Assembly (NCBI RefSeq): GCF_031846305.1
Contig: NZ_JAVRHY010000002.1
Span: 124,001-188,000, forward strand
Length of the DNA stretch: 64,000 nt
Origin: Spectribacter acetivorans
GTDB taxonomy: Bacteria; Pseudomonadota; Gammaproteobacteria; Nevskiales; Salinisphaeraceae
Direction: 5' to 3'
Position numbers and translations under genes: made by a program. Shown here in pieces: positions 32,090 to 41,673 of this stretch; position 1 is the stretch's first letter; each line of letters begins with the position of its first letter. The notes below the pieces were generated by a model. It saw nothing but the letters and a program-made list of their open reading frames with translations, had not been told where the DNA came from and did not search any database.

Positions 32090-34546
32090 TCAGGCCACGC
32101 GGGCTTCCTGCACCTTGTCCTGATGACCACCGTTCTGACGGTTGAGCAGGTAATCCGGCTCGAACGCGTCGGTAAGGATGGCGTCATAGCGCAGCTGGTC
32201 GTAGGCGGCCACTTCGTCGGCCTCCGCCTGCGACAGGATGCCGGCTTCCACACAGCCGGCGAGCTGGTCGGCCACTGTCAGCCCGCGGGTCTGGCCCTTG
32301 GCCACGGCCTTGGCGAACTTGTTGTAGAGCGGCTCGACCTTCACCAGCGTCTGGAACGCCTGCTCCATGCGGCCGGTGACGTCATCCGCCGACTTGCCGA
32401 CGTAGGTGTCGGCGGTCATGCGCTCGCGGAAGGCGCCGGGCTCCAGCATGGCGTCGGCCAGCTGTCCGCCCAGGTCGTCGCTGGCGCCGTGATACGGGCG
32501 TCCCAGCGGGAACACCATGACGCGCAGGGCCTTTCCGACGAACCGGTTGGGGAAGTTGCGGAAGAAGCCGTCGAAGGCGTCCGCGATTTCCCGCAGGCTG
32601 TCGTCCATCACCCACTGCATGTGGGGCAGGTCGGCTTCCTGTTGGCCCTCATCGATGAAGTACTTGAGCGTGGCCGAGGCGAAGTAGAGCTGCGACAGCA
32701 CATCGCCCAGACGGGCCGACAGACGCTCCTTGCGCTTCAGGTCACCGCCGAGCATGCCCATGGTGACGTCAGAGACGAACGCTAGGGCGGCACTCATGCG
32801 GGCCAGCTCGCGGAAGTAGGGGGCGGTCGGGCCGCTGATCGGGGCGCCGGCCAGCCGCGAGCCGGTCAGGCCCAGGGTCAGGGCGCGGGCGCCGCGGTTG
32901 ACGGAATAGCCCACGTGGCCCCACAGGAGCTTGTCGAAGGCCTTGAGGTCATCCTCGCGAGCCGCCTCCATCTCCGGGAAGACGTAGGGATGGCAGCGGA
33001 TCGCCCCCTGGCCGAAGATCATCAGGCTACGGGTGAGGATGTTGGCGCCTTCCACCGTGATCGCGATCGGAATCGCCTGGTAGGAGGGCGCCAGATAGTT
33101 GCGGGGGCCCTGCTGCACACCGCGGCCGCCGTGGATGTCCATGGCATCGTTCACCGATTGCCGCATCCACTCGGTCATGTGGTACTTGGCGATGGCCGTG
33201 ACCACGGACGGGGCGCAGGTGTCCACGCCGCTGGCGGTGAGCACGCGGGCGGCTTCCATCTTGTAGTTGAGGCCGGCAATGCGGGCCGAGGCCTCCTGCA
33301 CGCCCTCGAACTTGCCGATGGGCATCTTGAACTGGCGACGCACACGGCCGAAGGCGCCGGTCATGCGGTAGCTCATCTTGGAAGCCGCCGAGGACAGGGC
33401 GGGCAGTGAGATGCCGCGGCCCGCCGACAGGCACTCGACCAGCATGCGCCAGCCGCCGCCGATCTGTTCGCGGCCGCCAATCACCCATTCCAGCGGAATG
33501 AACACGTCCTTGCCGTAGATCGGCCCGTTCATGAAGGCGCCGGGGTAGTGGCGCTTGCCGACTTCCACGCCGGGATGGTCGGCCGGCACCAGGGCACAGG
33601 TGATGCCCAGCTCCCTGTCGTCGCCCAGCAGGCCGTCCGGGTCATAAGCCTTGAAGGCCAGACCCACGACGGTGGCTACCGGCGCCAGTGTGATCCAGCG
33701 CTTGGAGAAGGTCAGCTTGAGGCCGACCACTTCCTTGCCCTCGAACTCGCCCTTGCAGACGATACCGGTGTCGGGGATCGAACCGGCGTCGGAGCCGGCT
33801 TCCGGACCGGTGAGGCCGAAGCAGGGGATTTCCGTGCCCTGGGCCAGACCCGGCAGCCAGCGCTTCTGCTGGTCCTCGGTGCCGTAGTGCACGAGCAGCT
33901 CGCCCGGGCCGAGCGAGTTGGGCACCATCACCGTGACCGCGGCGGTCAGGCTGCGCGACGCGATCTTGGCCACGATGGTCGACTGCGCCAGCGCGGAAAA
34001 GCCGAGGCCGCCGTGCGCCTTCGGAATCAGCATGGCGAAGAAGCGGTTGTCGCGAATGAACTGCCACACCTCGTCGGGCAGATCCATCAGCTCCTGGGTG
34101 ATCTGCCATTCGTCGAGCATTTCACAGAGCTGCTCGGTCTCGTTGTCGAGGAACGACTGTTCCTCGTCGGTGAGCCGGGTGCGCTGGAAGTTCATCAGAT
34201 AGGTCCAGTCGGGCTTGCCGCGGAACATTTCCGCTTCCCACCAGACATCACCGGCCTCGAGGGCCTCGCGCTCGGTGTCCGACATCGGCGGCAGCACGGC
34301 CTTGAAGCCCTTGAAGATGGGCTTGGTCAGCAGGCTGCGGCGCAATGGCACCACGTTGAACAGCACCGCCAGCGGGATGCCGATTACCGCGGCGATCACG
34401 ATGCCGGTGGTGCCGATGACGCCCAGGCCGTACAGCGCGCCGAAATACACCACCGCGGCGGCGGTCCAGGCCAGCAGCGGGGCGCCGATGTAGGCCAGGG
34501 CCCACACGGCGGCCAGGGCAGCGATCAGGGACAGGATGACAGTCAT
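32090..34546 (-). CDS. fadE: acyl-CoA dehydrogenase FadE (long, membrane-anchored)
   Basis: First step of fatty-acid beta-oxidation, making trans-2-enoyl-CoA with FAD. At 818 residues it has the length of E. coli FadE (814). Two N-terminal hydrophobic helices (about residues 3-60) are followed by the acyl-CoA dehydrogenase core: IPKAHGGLGFSALAQS, CFGLTGPEAGSDAGSIPDTG, KRWITLAPVATVVGLAF, and the C-terminal RCHPYVF region. It is 9 bp upstream of the TetR regulator stop on the same strand and is followed by a strong terminator. Control by the neighbouring TetR protein is likely. Confidence 0.95.
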   Translation of the reverse strand: MTVILSLIAALAAVWALAYIGAPLLAWTAAAVVYFGALYGLGVIGTTGIVIAAVIGIPLAVLFNVVPLRRSLLTKPIFKGFKAVLPPMSDTEREALEAGDVWWEAEMFRGKPDWTYLMNFQRTRLTDEEQSFLDNETEQLCEMLDEWQITQELMDLPDEVWQFIRDNRFFAMLIPKAHGGLGFSALAQSTIVAKIASRSLTAAVTVMVPNSLGPGELLVHYGTEDQQKRWLPGLAQGTEIPCFGLTGPEAGSDAGSIPDTGIVCKGEFEGKEVVGLKLTFSKRWITLAPVATVVGLAFKAYDPDGLLGDDRELGITCALVPADHPGVEVGKRHYPGAFMNGPIYGKDVFIPLEWVIGGREQIGGGWRMLVECLSAGRGISLPALSSAASKMSYRMTGAFGRVRRQFKMPIGKFEGVQEASARIAGLNYKMEAARVLTASGVDTCAPSVVTAIAKYHMTEWMRQSVNDAMDIHGGRGVQQGPRNYLAPSYQAIPIAITVEGANILTRSLMIFGQGAIRCHPYVFPEMEAAREDDLKAFDKLLWGHVGYSVNRGARALTLGLTGSRLAGAPISGPTAPYFRELARMSAALAFVSDVTMGMLGGDLKRKERLSARLGDVLSQLYFASATLKYFIDEGQQEADLPHMQWVMDDSLREIADAFDGFFRNFPNRFVGKALRVMVFPLGRPYHGASDDLGGQLADAMLEPGAFRERMTADTYVGKSADDVTGRMEQAFQTLVKVEPLYNKFAKAVAKGQTRGLTVADQLAGCVEAGILSQAEADEVAAYDQLRYDAILTDAFEPDYLLNRQNGGHQDKVQEARVA

Positions 34547-34555
34547 GATGACCTC

Positions 34556-35236
34556 CTATGACTTGGTGGCCGTATTGGCGGCCAGGGTGCCGGTCAACGC
34601 GGCGCCGGTATGGGCAGGCGCCGCGAGGTCCGGATTCATCGCGTCATCGTCGGGCAGTAACGCCTGCTCGAGGAACGCGATGTATTGCGAGAATTCGGTC
34701 GAGTCGGTATGCGGCCATTCGGCCGGCATGTCCCGACGGATCTGCAGCGTGCCGAGAAACACCGAGTACGTCAGCCGGGCCCAGCGCGATGCGTTGTCCG
34801 GCGACAGGCCCACCGCTTCGTAGTAGTGCCGCAGCGTTTCGATACGCCGGGTGGAAACGCGCGTGACGAACGCCGCAATCAGCGGATCGTCGGCCGCTGC
34901 CGACAGGGCCTGGTAGATGCGACTGGTGCGCAGCGAGGTGTTGACCTCGCGGATTACCCGCTGCAGGCGCCGGCGGGGGTCGGTCTCGTTTTCCAGGCTC
35001 TGGAAGGGGACGCCGGTTTCCTGTTCTTCCCAGCGTTCCAGGGCGCGCTTGAGCAGCGCCTCGCGATTGCTGAAATGCCAGTAGAAACTGCCCTTGGTCA
35101 CGCCCAGGCGGCGGGCCAGCGGCTCCACGGCGACGCCCGCGATACCCTGGTCGGCGATCGCATCGAGCGCAGCCTGCGCCCAGGCGTCGGCCGACAGCCG
35201 GGTCTTGTCGTTGATCGTGTCGCGGGTCGCGCTCAT
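34556..35236 (-). CDS. TetR-family regulator adjacent to fadE
   Basis: A 226-residue repressor with the helix-turn-helix ALDAIADQGIAGVAVEPLARRLGVTKGSFYWHFSNREALL. The C-terminal part is helical and ligand-binding. It is the first gene of a unit with fadE, and divergent from a thioesterase gene; the shared intergenic region carries two copies of an operator-like palindrome. It is therefore likely a fatty-acid metabolism regulator of the PsrA/FadR type, which is inference from context. ATG 35236 was chosen over upstream frames, which have no coding character. Confidence 0.88.
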   Translation of the reverse strand: MSATRDTINDKTRLSADAWAQAALDAIADQGIAGVAVEPLARRLGVTKGSFYWHFSNREALLKRALERWEEQETGVPFQSLENETDPRRRLQRVIREVNTSLRTSRIYQALSAAADDPLIAAFVTRVSTRRIETLRHYYEAVGLSPDNASRWARLTYSVFLGTLQIRRDMPAEWPHTDSTEFSQYIAFLEQALLPDDDAMNPDLAAPAHTGAALTGTLAANTATKS

Positions 35237-35245
35237 TGGTATTCC

Positions 35246-35259
35246 ATACGCAGGCGTAT
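35246..35259. promoter_or_regulatory. operator copy 1, ATACG-N4-CGTAT
   Basis: ATACGCAGGCGTAT, 9 bases before the TetR start. It is one of two matching palindromes in the divergent promoter region. Confidence 0.65.
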
Positions 35260-35291
35260 TGAGAGTATGCTGCACTGCCGCGCCGCTGTCA

Positions 35292-35305
35292 ATACGCCAC
35301 CGTAT
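35292..35305. promoter_or_regulatory. operator copy 2, ATACG-N4-CGTAT
   Basis: ATACGCCACCGTAT, the second copy, 32 bp from the first centre-to-edge. Two copies between the divergent TetR and thioesterase genes suggest control of both directions. Confidence 0.65.
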
Positions 35306-35351
35306 GGAGGCGATGGCGGCCATCCGTGATCCCGATGGAGTGCCTGCCGAC

Positions 35352-35792
35352 ATGACCGATCCCGTCCGTGCCGATTTCACCCATGGCCTGCCGCTGACCG
35401 TGCGCTGGGGCGAAATGGATTCCCTGGGCCACGTGAACAACACGGTGTACTACCGTTATTCCGAGGACGGCCGGATCGATTATTTCTCGCAGTTGCTGGC
35501 CACCGGCGAACCGTTCCACGAGACCGGGCCGATCCTGGCCGAGCTGGGCTGTCAGTTCCGGCAGCAGTTGCGCTTTCCCGCCGAGATCGAGATCACCACC
35601 CGTACCCACCGCATCGGCCGCAGCAGCATGGGCGTCCAGCAGGCGCTCTGGCATCGGGACAGCGGCGACCTGGTGGCGCTGATGGAGGCGGTGCTGGTCT
35701 GGTTCGATTACCGCGCCCAGACATCCGTGGTGGTGCCCGATGCGTTGCGGGAGCGCATCCGGACGTTCGAGGTGGTGCCGCCCGCGATGTAA
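35352..35792 (+). CDS. acyl-CoA thioesterase, 4HBT hotdog family
   Basis: A 146-residue hotdog-fold protein with the WGEMDSLGHVNNTVYYRYSEDGRIDYF signature, Asp23 and HVNN at 27-30. It is divergent from tetR-fadE across the paired operators, which suggests a role in fatty acyl-CoA turnover. ATG 35352 is preferred over ATG 35304, which lies inside operator copy 2; GGAG lies upstream of the chosen start. The substrate is unknown. Confidence 0.87.
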   Translation: MTDPVRADFTHGLPLTVRWGEMDSLGHVNNTVYYRYSEDGRIDYFSQLLATGEPFHETGPILAELGCQFRQQLRFPAEIEITTRTHRIGRSSMGVQQALWHRDSGDLVALMEAVLVWFDYRAQTSVVVPDALRERIRTFEVVPPAM

Positions 35793-35808
35793 CCACCGCT
35801 GGCGGCAG

Positions 35809-36309
35809 TCAGCCGCCCAGGTACAGCCGACGCAGGTCGCTGGCCGGCAGTGCGGCCTGCCAGCGGGTGTCGAACTCGCCGGCGCGTGTGCGTGCCTCCG
35901 GTGGGCTTAGAGTTTGTGGTGGCGTCATGGCACGCCGCTCGCGCTGGGTCAGACCGCTGGCGGCGTCGGCGATCAGACATTCCGCAAACCAGGACGTCGC
36001 GTTGGGTGCCGGCGTGCGAAATTCGATGGCGCTGGACAGCGTCTGCCCGAGGGTCACCAGCGCGTGACCGCGGGCCGCCGGACGGGTATCGGCAACCAGG
36101 ATACGAACCCGGGCATGGCGGGGCGCGCCGATCACCAGTTGCTTGACCGCCTCACAGAACGCCTCGGTGGCGTACACATCCGCCGGCAGCTCGTGGCTGT
36201 AAAGGTCGAGGTGCCGGCGGGTGCGGCCGACCAGTTCGGCTGCATCGCAGGCGAGTCGGGCCACCGGGGACTTGCCCGGCTCAGACCTGTCGGGCCTGCT
36301 CGACGGCAT
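35809..36309 (-). CDS. uncharacterised protein downstream of purB
   Basis: A 166-residue protein of unknown function. The segment VARLACDAAELVGRTRRHLDLYSHELPADVYATEAFCEAVKQLVIGAPRHARVRILVADTRPAARGHALVTLGQTLSSAIEFR looks like one half of a phospholipase D-like fold (helix, LDLYS strand, VRILVAD strand), but the catalytic HxK motif is not present. It is likely cytoplasmic. ATG 36309 lies inside the purB 3' end, giving a 29 bp overlap; GTG 36264 is an alternative. Translational coupling to purB follows from the overlap. Confidence 0.6.
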   Translation of the reverse strand: MPSSRPDRSEPGKSPVARLACDAAELVGRTRRHLDLYSHELPADVYATEAFCEAVKQLVIGAPRHARVRILVADTRPAARGHALVTLGQTLSSAIEFRTPAPNATSWFAECLIADAASGLTQRERRAMTPPQTLSPPEARTRAGEFDTRWQAALPASDLRRLYLGG

Positions 36310-37660
36310 TGCCGATGTAATCCCCGGGCTGCAGATCACGCAGCCGCGCTTTGTCGGACTCGGGCAGATCGAGGCCGTCGACGAAGGTGCGGATGGCCGC
36401 CTCGTCGATGGTCTGGCCGCGGGTCAGGGTCTTGAGTTGCTCGTAGGCCTGGTCGATGCCGCGTACCCGCATGACGGTCTGGATCGCCTCGGCCAGTACC
36501 GGCCAGTTAGCGTCGAGATCGGCGGCCAGCCGGGCCGGATCGGCCGCCAGCTTGCCGATGCCCTTCTGCAATGCCTTACAGGCGATCAGCGTGTGCGCCA
36601 GTCCGCTGCCGGTGTTGCGCAGGGCGGTGGAATCGCTCAGGTCCCGCTGCCAGCGGGATACCGGCAGCTTGGCCGCCAGGTGGTCCAGCACCGCATTGGC
36701 CATGCCCAGGTTGCCCTCGGCATTCTCGAAATCGATCGGGTTGACCTTGTGCGGCATGGTCGAGGAACCCACCTCGCCGGCCACCGCTGCCTGCTTGAAG
36801 TAGCCCAGCGACACGTAGCCCCAGATATCCCGCGAGAAATCGAGCAGGATCGTGTTCACCCGCATCAAGGCGTGATAGGTCTCGGCCATCCAGTCATGCG
36901 GCTCTATCTGGGTGGTGCAGGGGCTGGGAGCCAGCCCCAGGTCGGCCAGGAAGGCCGCGCTCAGCGCCGGCCAGTCGACATCCGGATAGGCCACCAGATG
37001 CGCGTTGTAGTTGCCCACGGCACCGTTCATCTTGCCGAGGATGGCCACATCGGCCAGCGCCTGGCGCTGGCGGCGCAGCCGGTGGACGAACACGCCCATC
37101 TCCTTGCCCAGGGTGGTGGGGGAGGCCGACTGGCCGTGGGTGCGGGCCAGCATCGGCAGGTTGGCGTAGGTGTGGGCAAGGTCGGCGATGGCGGCCGTGA
37201 TGCCGTCAATCGCCGGCAGCAGTACCGTATCCCGCGCCTCGCGCAGCATCAGCGCATAGGCCAGATTGTTGATGTCCTCGGAGGTGCAGGCGAAATGAAT
37301 GAAGGGACTGTATTCAGAGAATTGCGGCAATTCGTTCAGGCGGTTTCTCAGAAAGTACTCGACCGCCTTCACATCGTGATTGGTGGTGGCCTCGATGTCC
37401 TTCACGGCCTGGGCATCGGTTGCGTCGAAGTCCGCGATCAGGGCTCGGAACGCCTCGGCGGTGTCCGCCTCCGGCGCACCGAGTTCGCGAATGCCGGGGT
37501 GCCGGGCCAGCGCTTCCAGCCAGCGGATTTCCACCGTCAGGCGAAATCGGATCAGCCCCATTTCGCTGCAGATCGGCCGTAGATCTGCGGTTTTCGACGC
37601 GTATCGGCCATCGATCGGCGTCACGGCAGTCAGCGGGGAGAGGTCGGCATCCAGGGACAT
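36281..37660 (-). CDS. purB: adenylosuccinate lyase
   Basis: Acts twice in purine synthesis, splitting SAICAR and adenylosuccinate to release fumarate. A 459-residue fumarase/aspartase-superfamily enzyme of the E. coli PurB type: TPIDGRYASKTADLRPICSEMGLIRFRL, the HxCTSEDINN segment (HFACTSEDINNLAYALML), the ARTHGQSASPTTLGKEM loop with the catalytic His and Ser, and the signature SSTMPHKVNPIDFENAEGN. It is divergent from fumC, and the two promoters share the 116 bp between them. The start ATG 37660 gives the standard MSLDA-type N-terminus. Confidence 0.96.
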   Translation of the reverse strand: MSLDADLSPLTAVTPIDGRYASKTADLRPICSEMGLIRFRLTVEIRWLEALARHPGIRELGAPEADTAEAFRALIADFDATDAQAVKDIEATTNHDVKAVEYFLRNRLNELPQFSEYSPFIHFACTSEDINNLAYALMLREARDTVLLPAIDGITAAIADLAHTYANLPMLARTHGQSASPTTLGKEMGVFVHRLRRQRQALADVAILGKMNGAVGNYNAHLVAYPDVDWPALSAAFLADLGLAPSPCTTQIEPHDWMAETYHALMRVNTILLDFSRDIWGYVSLGYFKQAAVAGEVGSSTMPHKVNPIDFENAEGNLGMANAVLDHLAAKLPVSRWQRDLSDSTALRNTGSGLAHTLIACKALQKGIGKLAADPARLAADLDANWPVLAEAIQTVMRVRGIDQAYEQLKTLTRGQTIDEAAIRTFVDGLDLPESDKARLRDLQPGDYIGNAVEQARQV

Positions 37661-37776
37661 GGGCGCGATCGGAGGCGGTGATAGAATCCGCCCATGATAC
37701 CTGATGCGCCGGCGATGCCGGGTCCGTAAGGGCCGCCTCGCAACGGCCATCATCCTCATCAAACCAGGAGCCAGAC

Positions 37777-39180
<1,404 letters not shown>

Positions 39181-39248
39181 GACGCGCGCGGCGCCGCAGG
39201 CACGATTCGTTTCGCAGGCAGGGCTGGTCTTCCGGCGGGCTATCGGAC

Positions 39249-39325
39249 CGGCGCCATGAATGGCGCCGTACGGACGGGCGAGCCGGTTCTCCGTTGACTC
39301 CGAGTAGGGCCGAATTCATTCGGCC
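39249..39325. repeat. two dispersed palindromes downstream of fumC
   Basis: CGGCGCCAT-GA-ATGGCGCCG at 39249-39268 and GGCCGAAT-TC-ATTCGGCC at 39308-39325. The second is identical to the palindrome at 10513-10530, so it is a genome-dispersed element. They lie between the convergent fumC and quinone oxidoreductase genes and may terminate both. Confidence 0.65.
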
Positions 39326-39349
39326 TGCCCGGCTGATCGGCGGCTCGGC

Positions 39350-40327
39350 TTAGCCCGGTATCAACAGACTGGCCCCCGTGGTCTTGCGTGCCTCCAGCGC
39401 ACGGTGGGCGCGGGCAGCCTGCTTCAGGGGATATTCCTGATCGATGCGCGCTGACAGGGTGCCGGCTGATAAGGCCTCGAACAGCGCGCTGGCGCCTGCC
39501 AGCAGATCCGATCGTTCCCGGGTGTAATCGAGCAGGCTGGGGCGGGTAAAGAACAGTGAGCCGCGGCGGGCGAGTTCGGACGGCTCGAACGCGGGAACCG
39601 CGCCGGACGCATTGCCGAAGCTGACCATCATCCCCAGCGGCGCCAGGCTGTCGAGCGAATCCTGGAAGGTGGCGGCACCCACGCCGTCGTAGACCACATC
39701 AACCCCGCGCTTTCCGGCCGCCCGGCGGACCTGTGTGGCCACGTTGCCGTCGCGGTACTGGATCACCTCGGCACAACCGGCTTCGCGGGCGATGGCCGCC
39801 TTGTCCCGCGAGCCCGCGGTGCCGATCACCGTGGCGCCCAGATGGGTTGCCCAGCGGCATAGCAGGTAGCCGACCCCGCCTGCGGCCGCATGAACCAGCA
39901 CGCGCTGACCCGGCTGGACCGCGAACGTGCGGAAGAGCAGGAAGTGCGCGGTGAGTCCTTTTAGCATCAGCGCGGCGGCGCTGCGGGCATCGACCGTGTC
40001 AGGCAGGGGGACGACCCGATCTGCCGGCATCAGGCGCTCTTCGGCATACGCGCCCAGCGGCGCGCTGGCGTAGGCCACCCGGTCGCCAACCGCCAGATCA
40101 CTAACCCCGTCGCCGATCGCGGTGATTTCCCCGGCGGCTTCCAGCCCGATACCGCTGGGTAGCGGCAGCGGATACAGCCCGGTCCGGTGGTAGACGTCGA
40201 TGTAGTTCAGCCCGACCGCATGGTGGCGGATACGGACTTCGCCGGGGCCAGGGTCGCCCGGGTCTGTCTCGATCCATTCCAGGACATCGGGCCCGCCGTT
40301 GCGGCGAATCTCGCAGGTCAGCGTCAT
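39350..40327 (-). CDS. qorA: NADPH:quinone oxidoreductase (MDR family)
   Basis: A 325-residue zinc-free medium-chain reductase, QorA-like. It shows the GLNYIDVYHRTGLYPLPLPSGIGLEAAG substrate segment and the cofactor loop AAAGGVGYLLCRWATHLGATVIGTAGS. No zinc-binding Cys/His set is present. It reduces quinones by single electron transfer using NADPH. It stands alone, convergent with fumC and divergent from dsbB with a 89 bp gap. Confidence 0.92.
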   Translation of the reverse strand: MTLTCEIRRNGGPDVLEWIETDPGDPGPGEVRIRHHAVGLNYIDVYHRTGLYPLPLPSGIGLEAAGEITAIGDGVSDLAVGDRVAYASAPLGAYAEERLMPADRVVPLPDTVDARSAAALMLKGLTAHFLLFRTFAVQPGQRVLVHAAAGGVGYLLCRWATHLGATVIGTAGSRDKAAIAREAGCAEVIQYRDGNVATQVRRAAGKRGVDVVYDGVGAATFQDSLDSLAPLGMMVSFGNASGAVPAFEPSELARRGSLFFTRPSLLDYTRERSDLLAGASALFEALSAGTLSARIDQEYPLKQAARAHRALEARKTTGASLLIPG

Positions 40328-40416
40328 ACCGGCTGTTTGTCGTGTGTGGCGTGGCCGAGCCTAGCAAACGCAGCCGGCCGCTTGCCGCCTCGGTGGGGGC
40401 ATGCAAGCATTGCGCG

Positions 40417-40905
40417 ATGACATCAAGGCTCGTCCTGACACTCACGCTGCTGGCCGCCGTAGGCGCCATTGCATTCGCCTACCTGCTGGAGTTCGGTTTC
40501 GGCCTGGAACCCTGCCCGCTGTGTATCTTCCAGCGCGTGGCAATGGCCGGCGTTGCCGTGGTCTGTCTGGTGGGCGCACTGCACGGCTCCGCGGGCTGGG
40601 GGCGTCACGTCTATTTCCTGCTGGCGAGCGTCTCCGCCGGTGCCGGGGCAGCGATCGCCGGTCGCCACGTATGGCTGCAGTCGCTGCCGGCCGACCAGGT
40701 GCCCGCCTGCGGCCCGGATCTGAACTATCTGCTGGACGTGATGCCCTGGGCCGAGGTGCTGGCAATGGTATTGCGCGGCGATGCCAGCTGTGCCGACATC
40801 GACGCCGCCTTCCTGGGATTGTCGCTGCCGGCCTGGACGCTGATCGGATTCGTCCTGCTGCTGGCCGGCCTGCTGTGGGGGTGGCTGGCGGCCCGTCGCG
40901 CCTGA
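40417..40905 (+). CDS. dsbB: disulfide bond formation protein DsbB
   Basis: Inner membrane quinone reductase that reoxidises DsbA. Four helices span the 162-residue chain. The first active pair is C33 and C36 in EPCPLCIFQR; the second periplasmic pair is C98 (in QVPACGPDL) and C125 (in GDASCADI), with the spacing typical of DsbB. ATG 40417 gives a short cytoplasmic N-terminus before helix 1. No dsbA is in the window. It precedes rraA by 40 bp, probably one unit. Confidence 0.95.
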   Translation: MTSRLVLTLTLLAAVGAIAFAYLLEFGFGLEPCPLCIFQRVAMAGVAVVCLVGALHGSAGWGRHVYFLLASVSAGAGAAIAGRHVWLQSLPADQVPACGPDLNYLLDVMPWAEVLAMVLRGDASCADIDAAFLGLSLPAWTLIGFVLLLAGLLWGWLAARRA

Positions 40906-40945
40906 TGTCACGTCCTTCATTCCATCGATTCGAGAGCCGTATTCC

Positions 40946-41434
40946 ATGACCGACACGTTGCCGACCACCGATCTCTGCGACCGCTACTCCGACCAGCTGC
41001 AGATTGCCGAACCGCTGTTCGGTGACTTCGGCGGCCGTCTGGTCTTTGCCGGGCCGATCAGTACGGTGAAGTGCTTCGAGGACAACTCCCTGGTGAGAGC
41101 AGCGCTCGAAGAGCCGGGCCAGGGCCGGGTGCTGGTGGTCGACGGCGGCGCCTCGGATCGCTGTGCCTTGCTGGGCGACAATCTTGCCCAGCTGGCCATC
41201 GATAACGACTGGGCCGGCATCGTGGTGTACGGCTGCATCCGGGATTCGGCCGACATCGGGGAAATGGACGTGGCGGTCAAGGCACTGGCCACGCATCCGT
41301 TGAAGTCCAACAAGCGGGACCTGGGGGATCGCGACGTGCTGGTTCGCTTTGCCGGTGTGGCGTTCCGCCCTGGTGCGTGGATCTACGGCGATGCCGACGG
41401 CATGGTCGTGGCGGCCAAAGAGTTGTCTTTGTAG
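40946..41434 (+). CDS. rraA: ribonuclease E activity regulator RraA
   Basis: Binds RNase E and lowers its activity. The 162-residue protein matches the RraA family: TTDLCDRYSDQLQIAEPLFGDFGGRLVFAGPISTVKCFEDNSLVR, GRVLVVDGGASDRCALLGDNLA, and WAGIVVYGCIRDSADIGEMDVAVKAL. Length and motifs are standard. Note that some members of the wider family act as 4-hydroxy-4-methyl-2-oxoglutarate aldolases, and the GDN..R..D motif is retained here, but the length and Ile-rich core fit RraA. Confidence 0.93.
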   Translation: MTDTLPTTDLCDRYSDQLQIAEPLFGDFGGRLVFAGPISTVKCFEDNSLVRAALEEPGQGRVLVVDGGASDRCALLGDNLAQLAIDNDWAGIVVYGCIRDSADIGEMDVAVKALATHPLKSNKRDLGDRDVLVRFAGVAFRPGAWIYGDADGMVVAAKELSL

Positions 41435-41471
41435 GAAAAATTCCGCCGCCGGCGGCGGCGCTGACACCGGC

Positions 41472-41500
41472 CTGTAAAAATTATTTTCAACCGGTATAAT
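41472..41500 (+). promoter_or_regulatory. sigma70-like promoter for aceA
   Basis: TATAAT at 41495-41500, a perfect -10, with CTGTAA at 41472-41477 as a weak -35 and a 17 bp spacer. The start codon of aceA is about 174 bases downstream, leaving a long leader. Confidence 0.55.
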
Positions 41501-41673
41501 GCGCGGCCGTGAAATCGGATGCTGCACCGCAATAACCGGTTTCGCATTCGCGGACAACACCAATCTCCGAGCGAGTGAATCCGGGTGTGGATCATTCGGC
41601 ACGCACCTCCTGGCGGCCGGTGGCCCGTGAACAGCACCCATCGACAGACCCCTTGAAGAGGCATAGATCGGAC

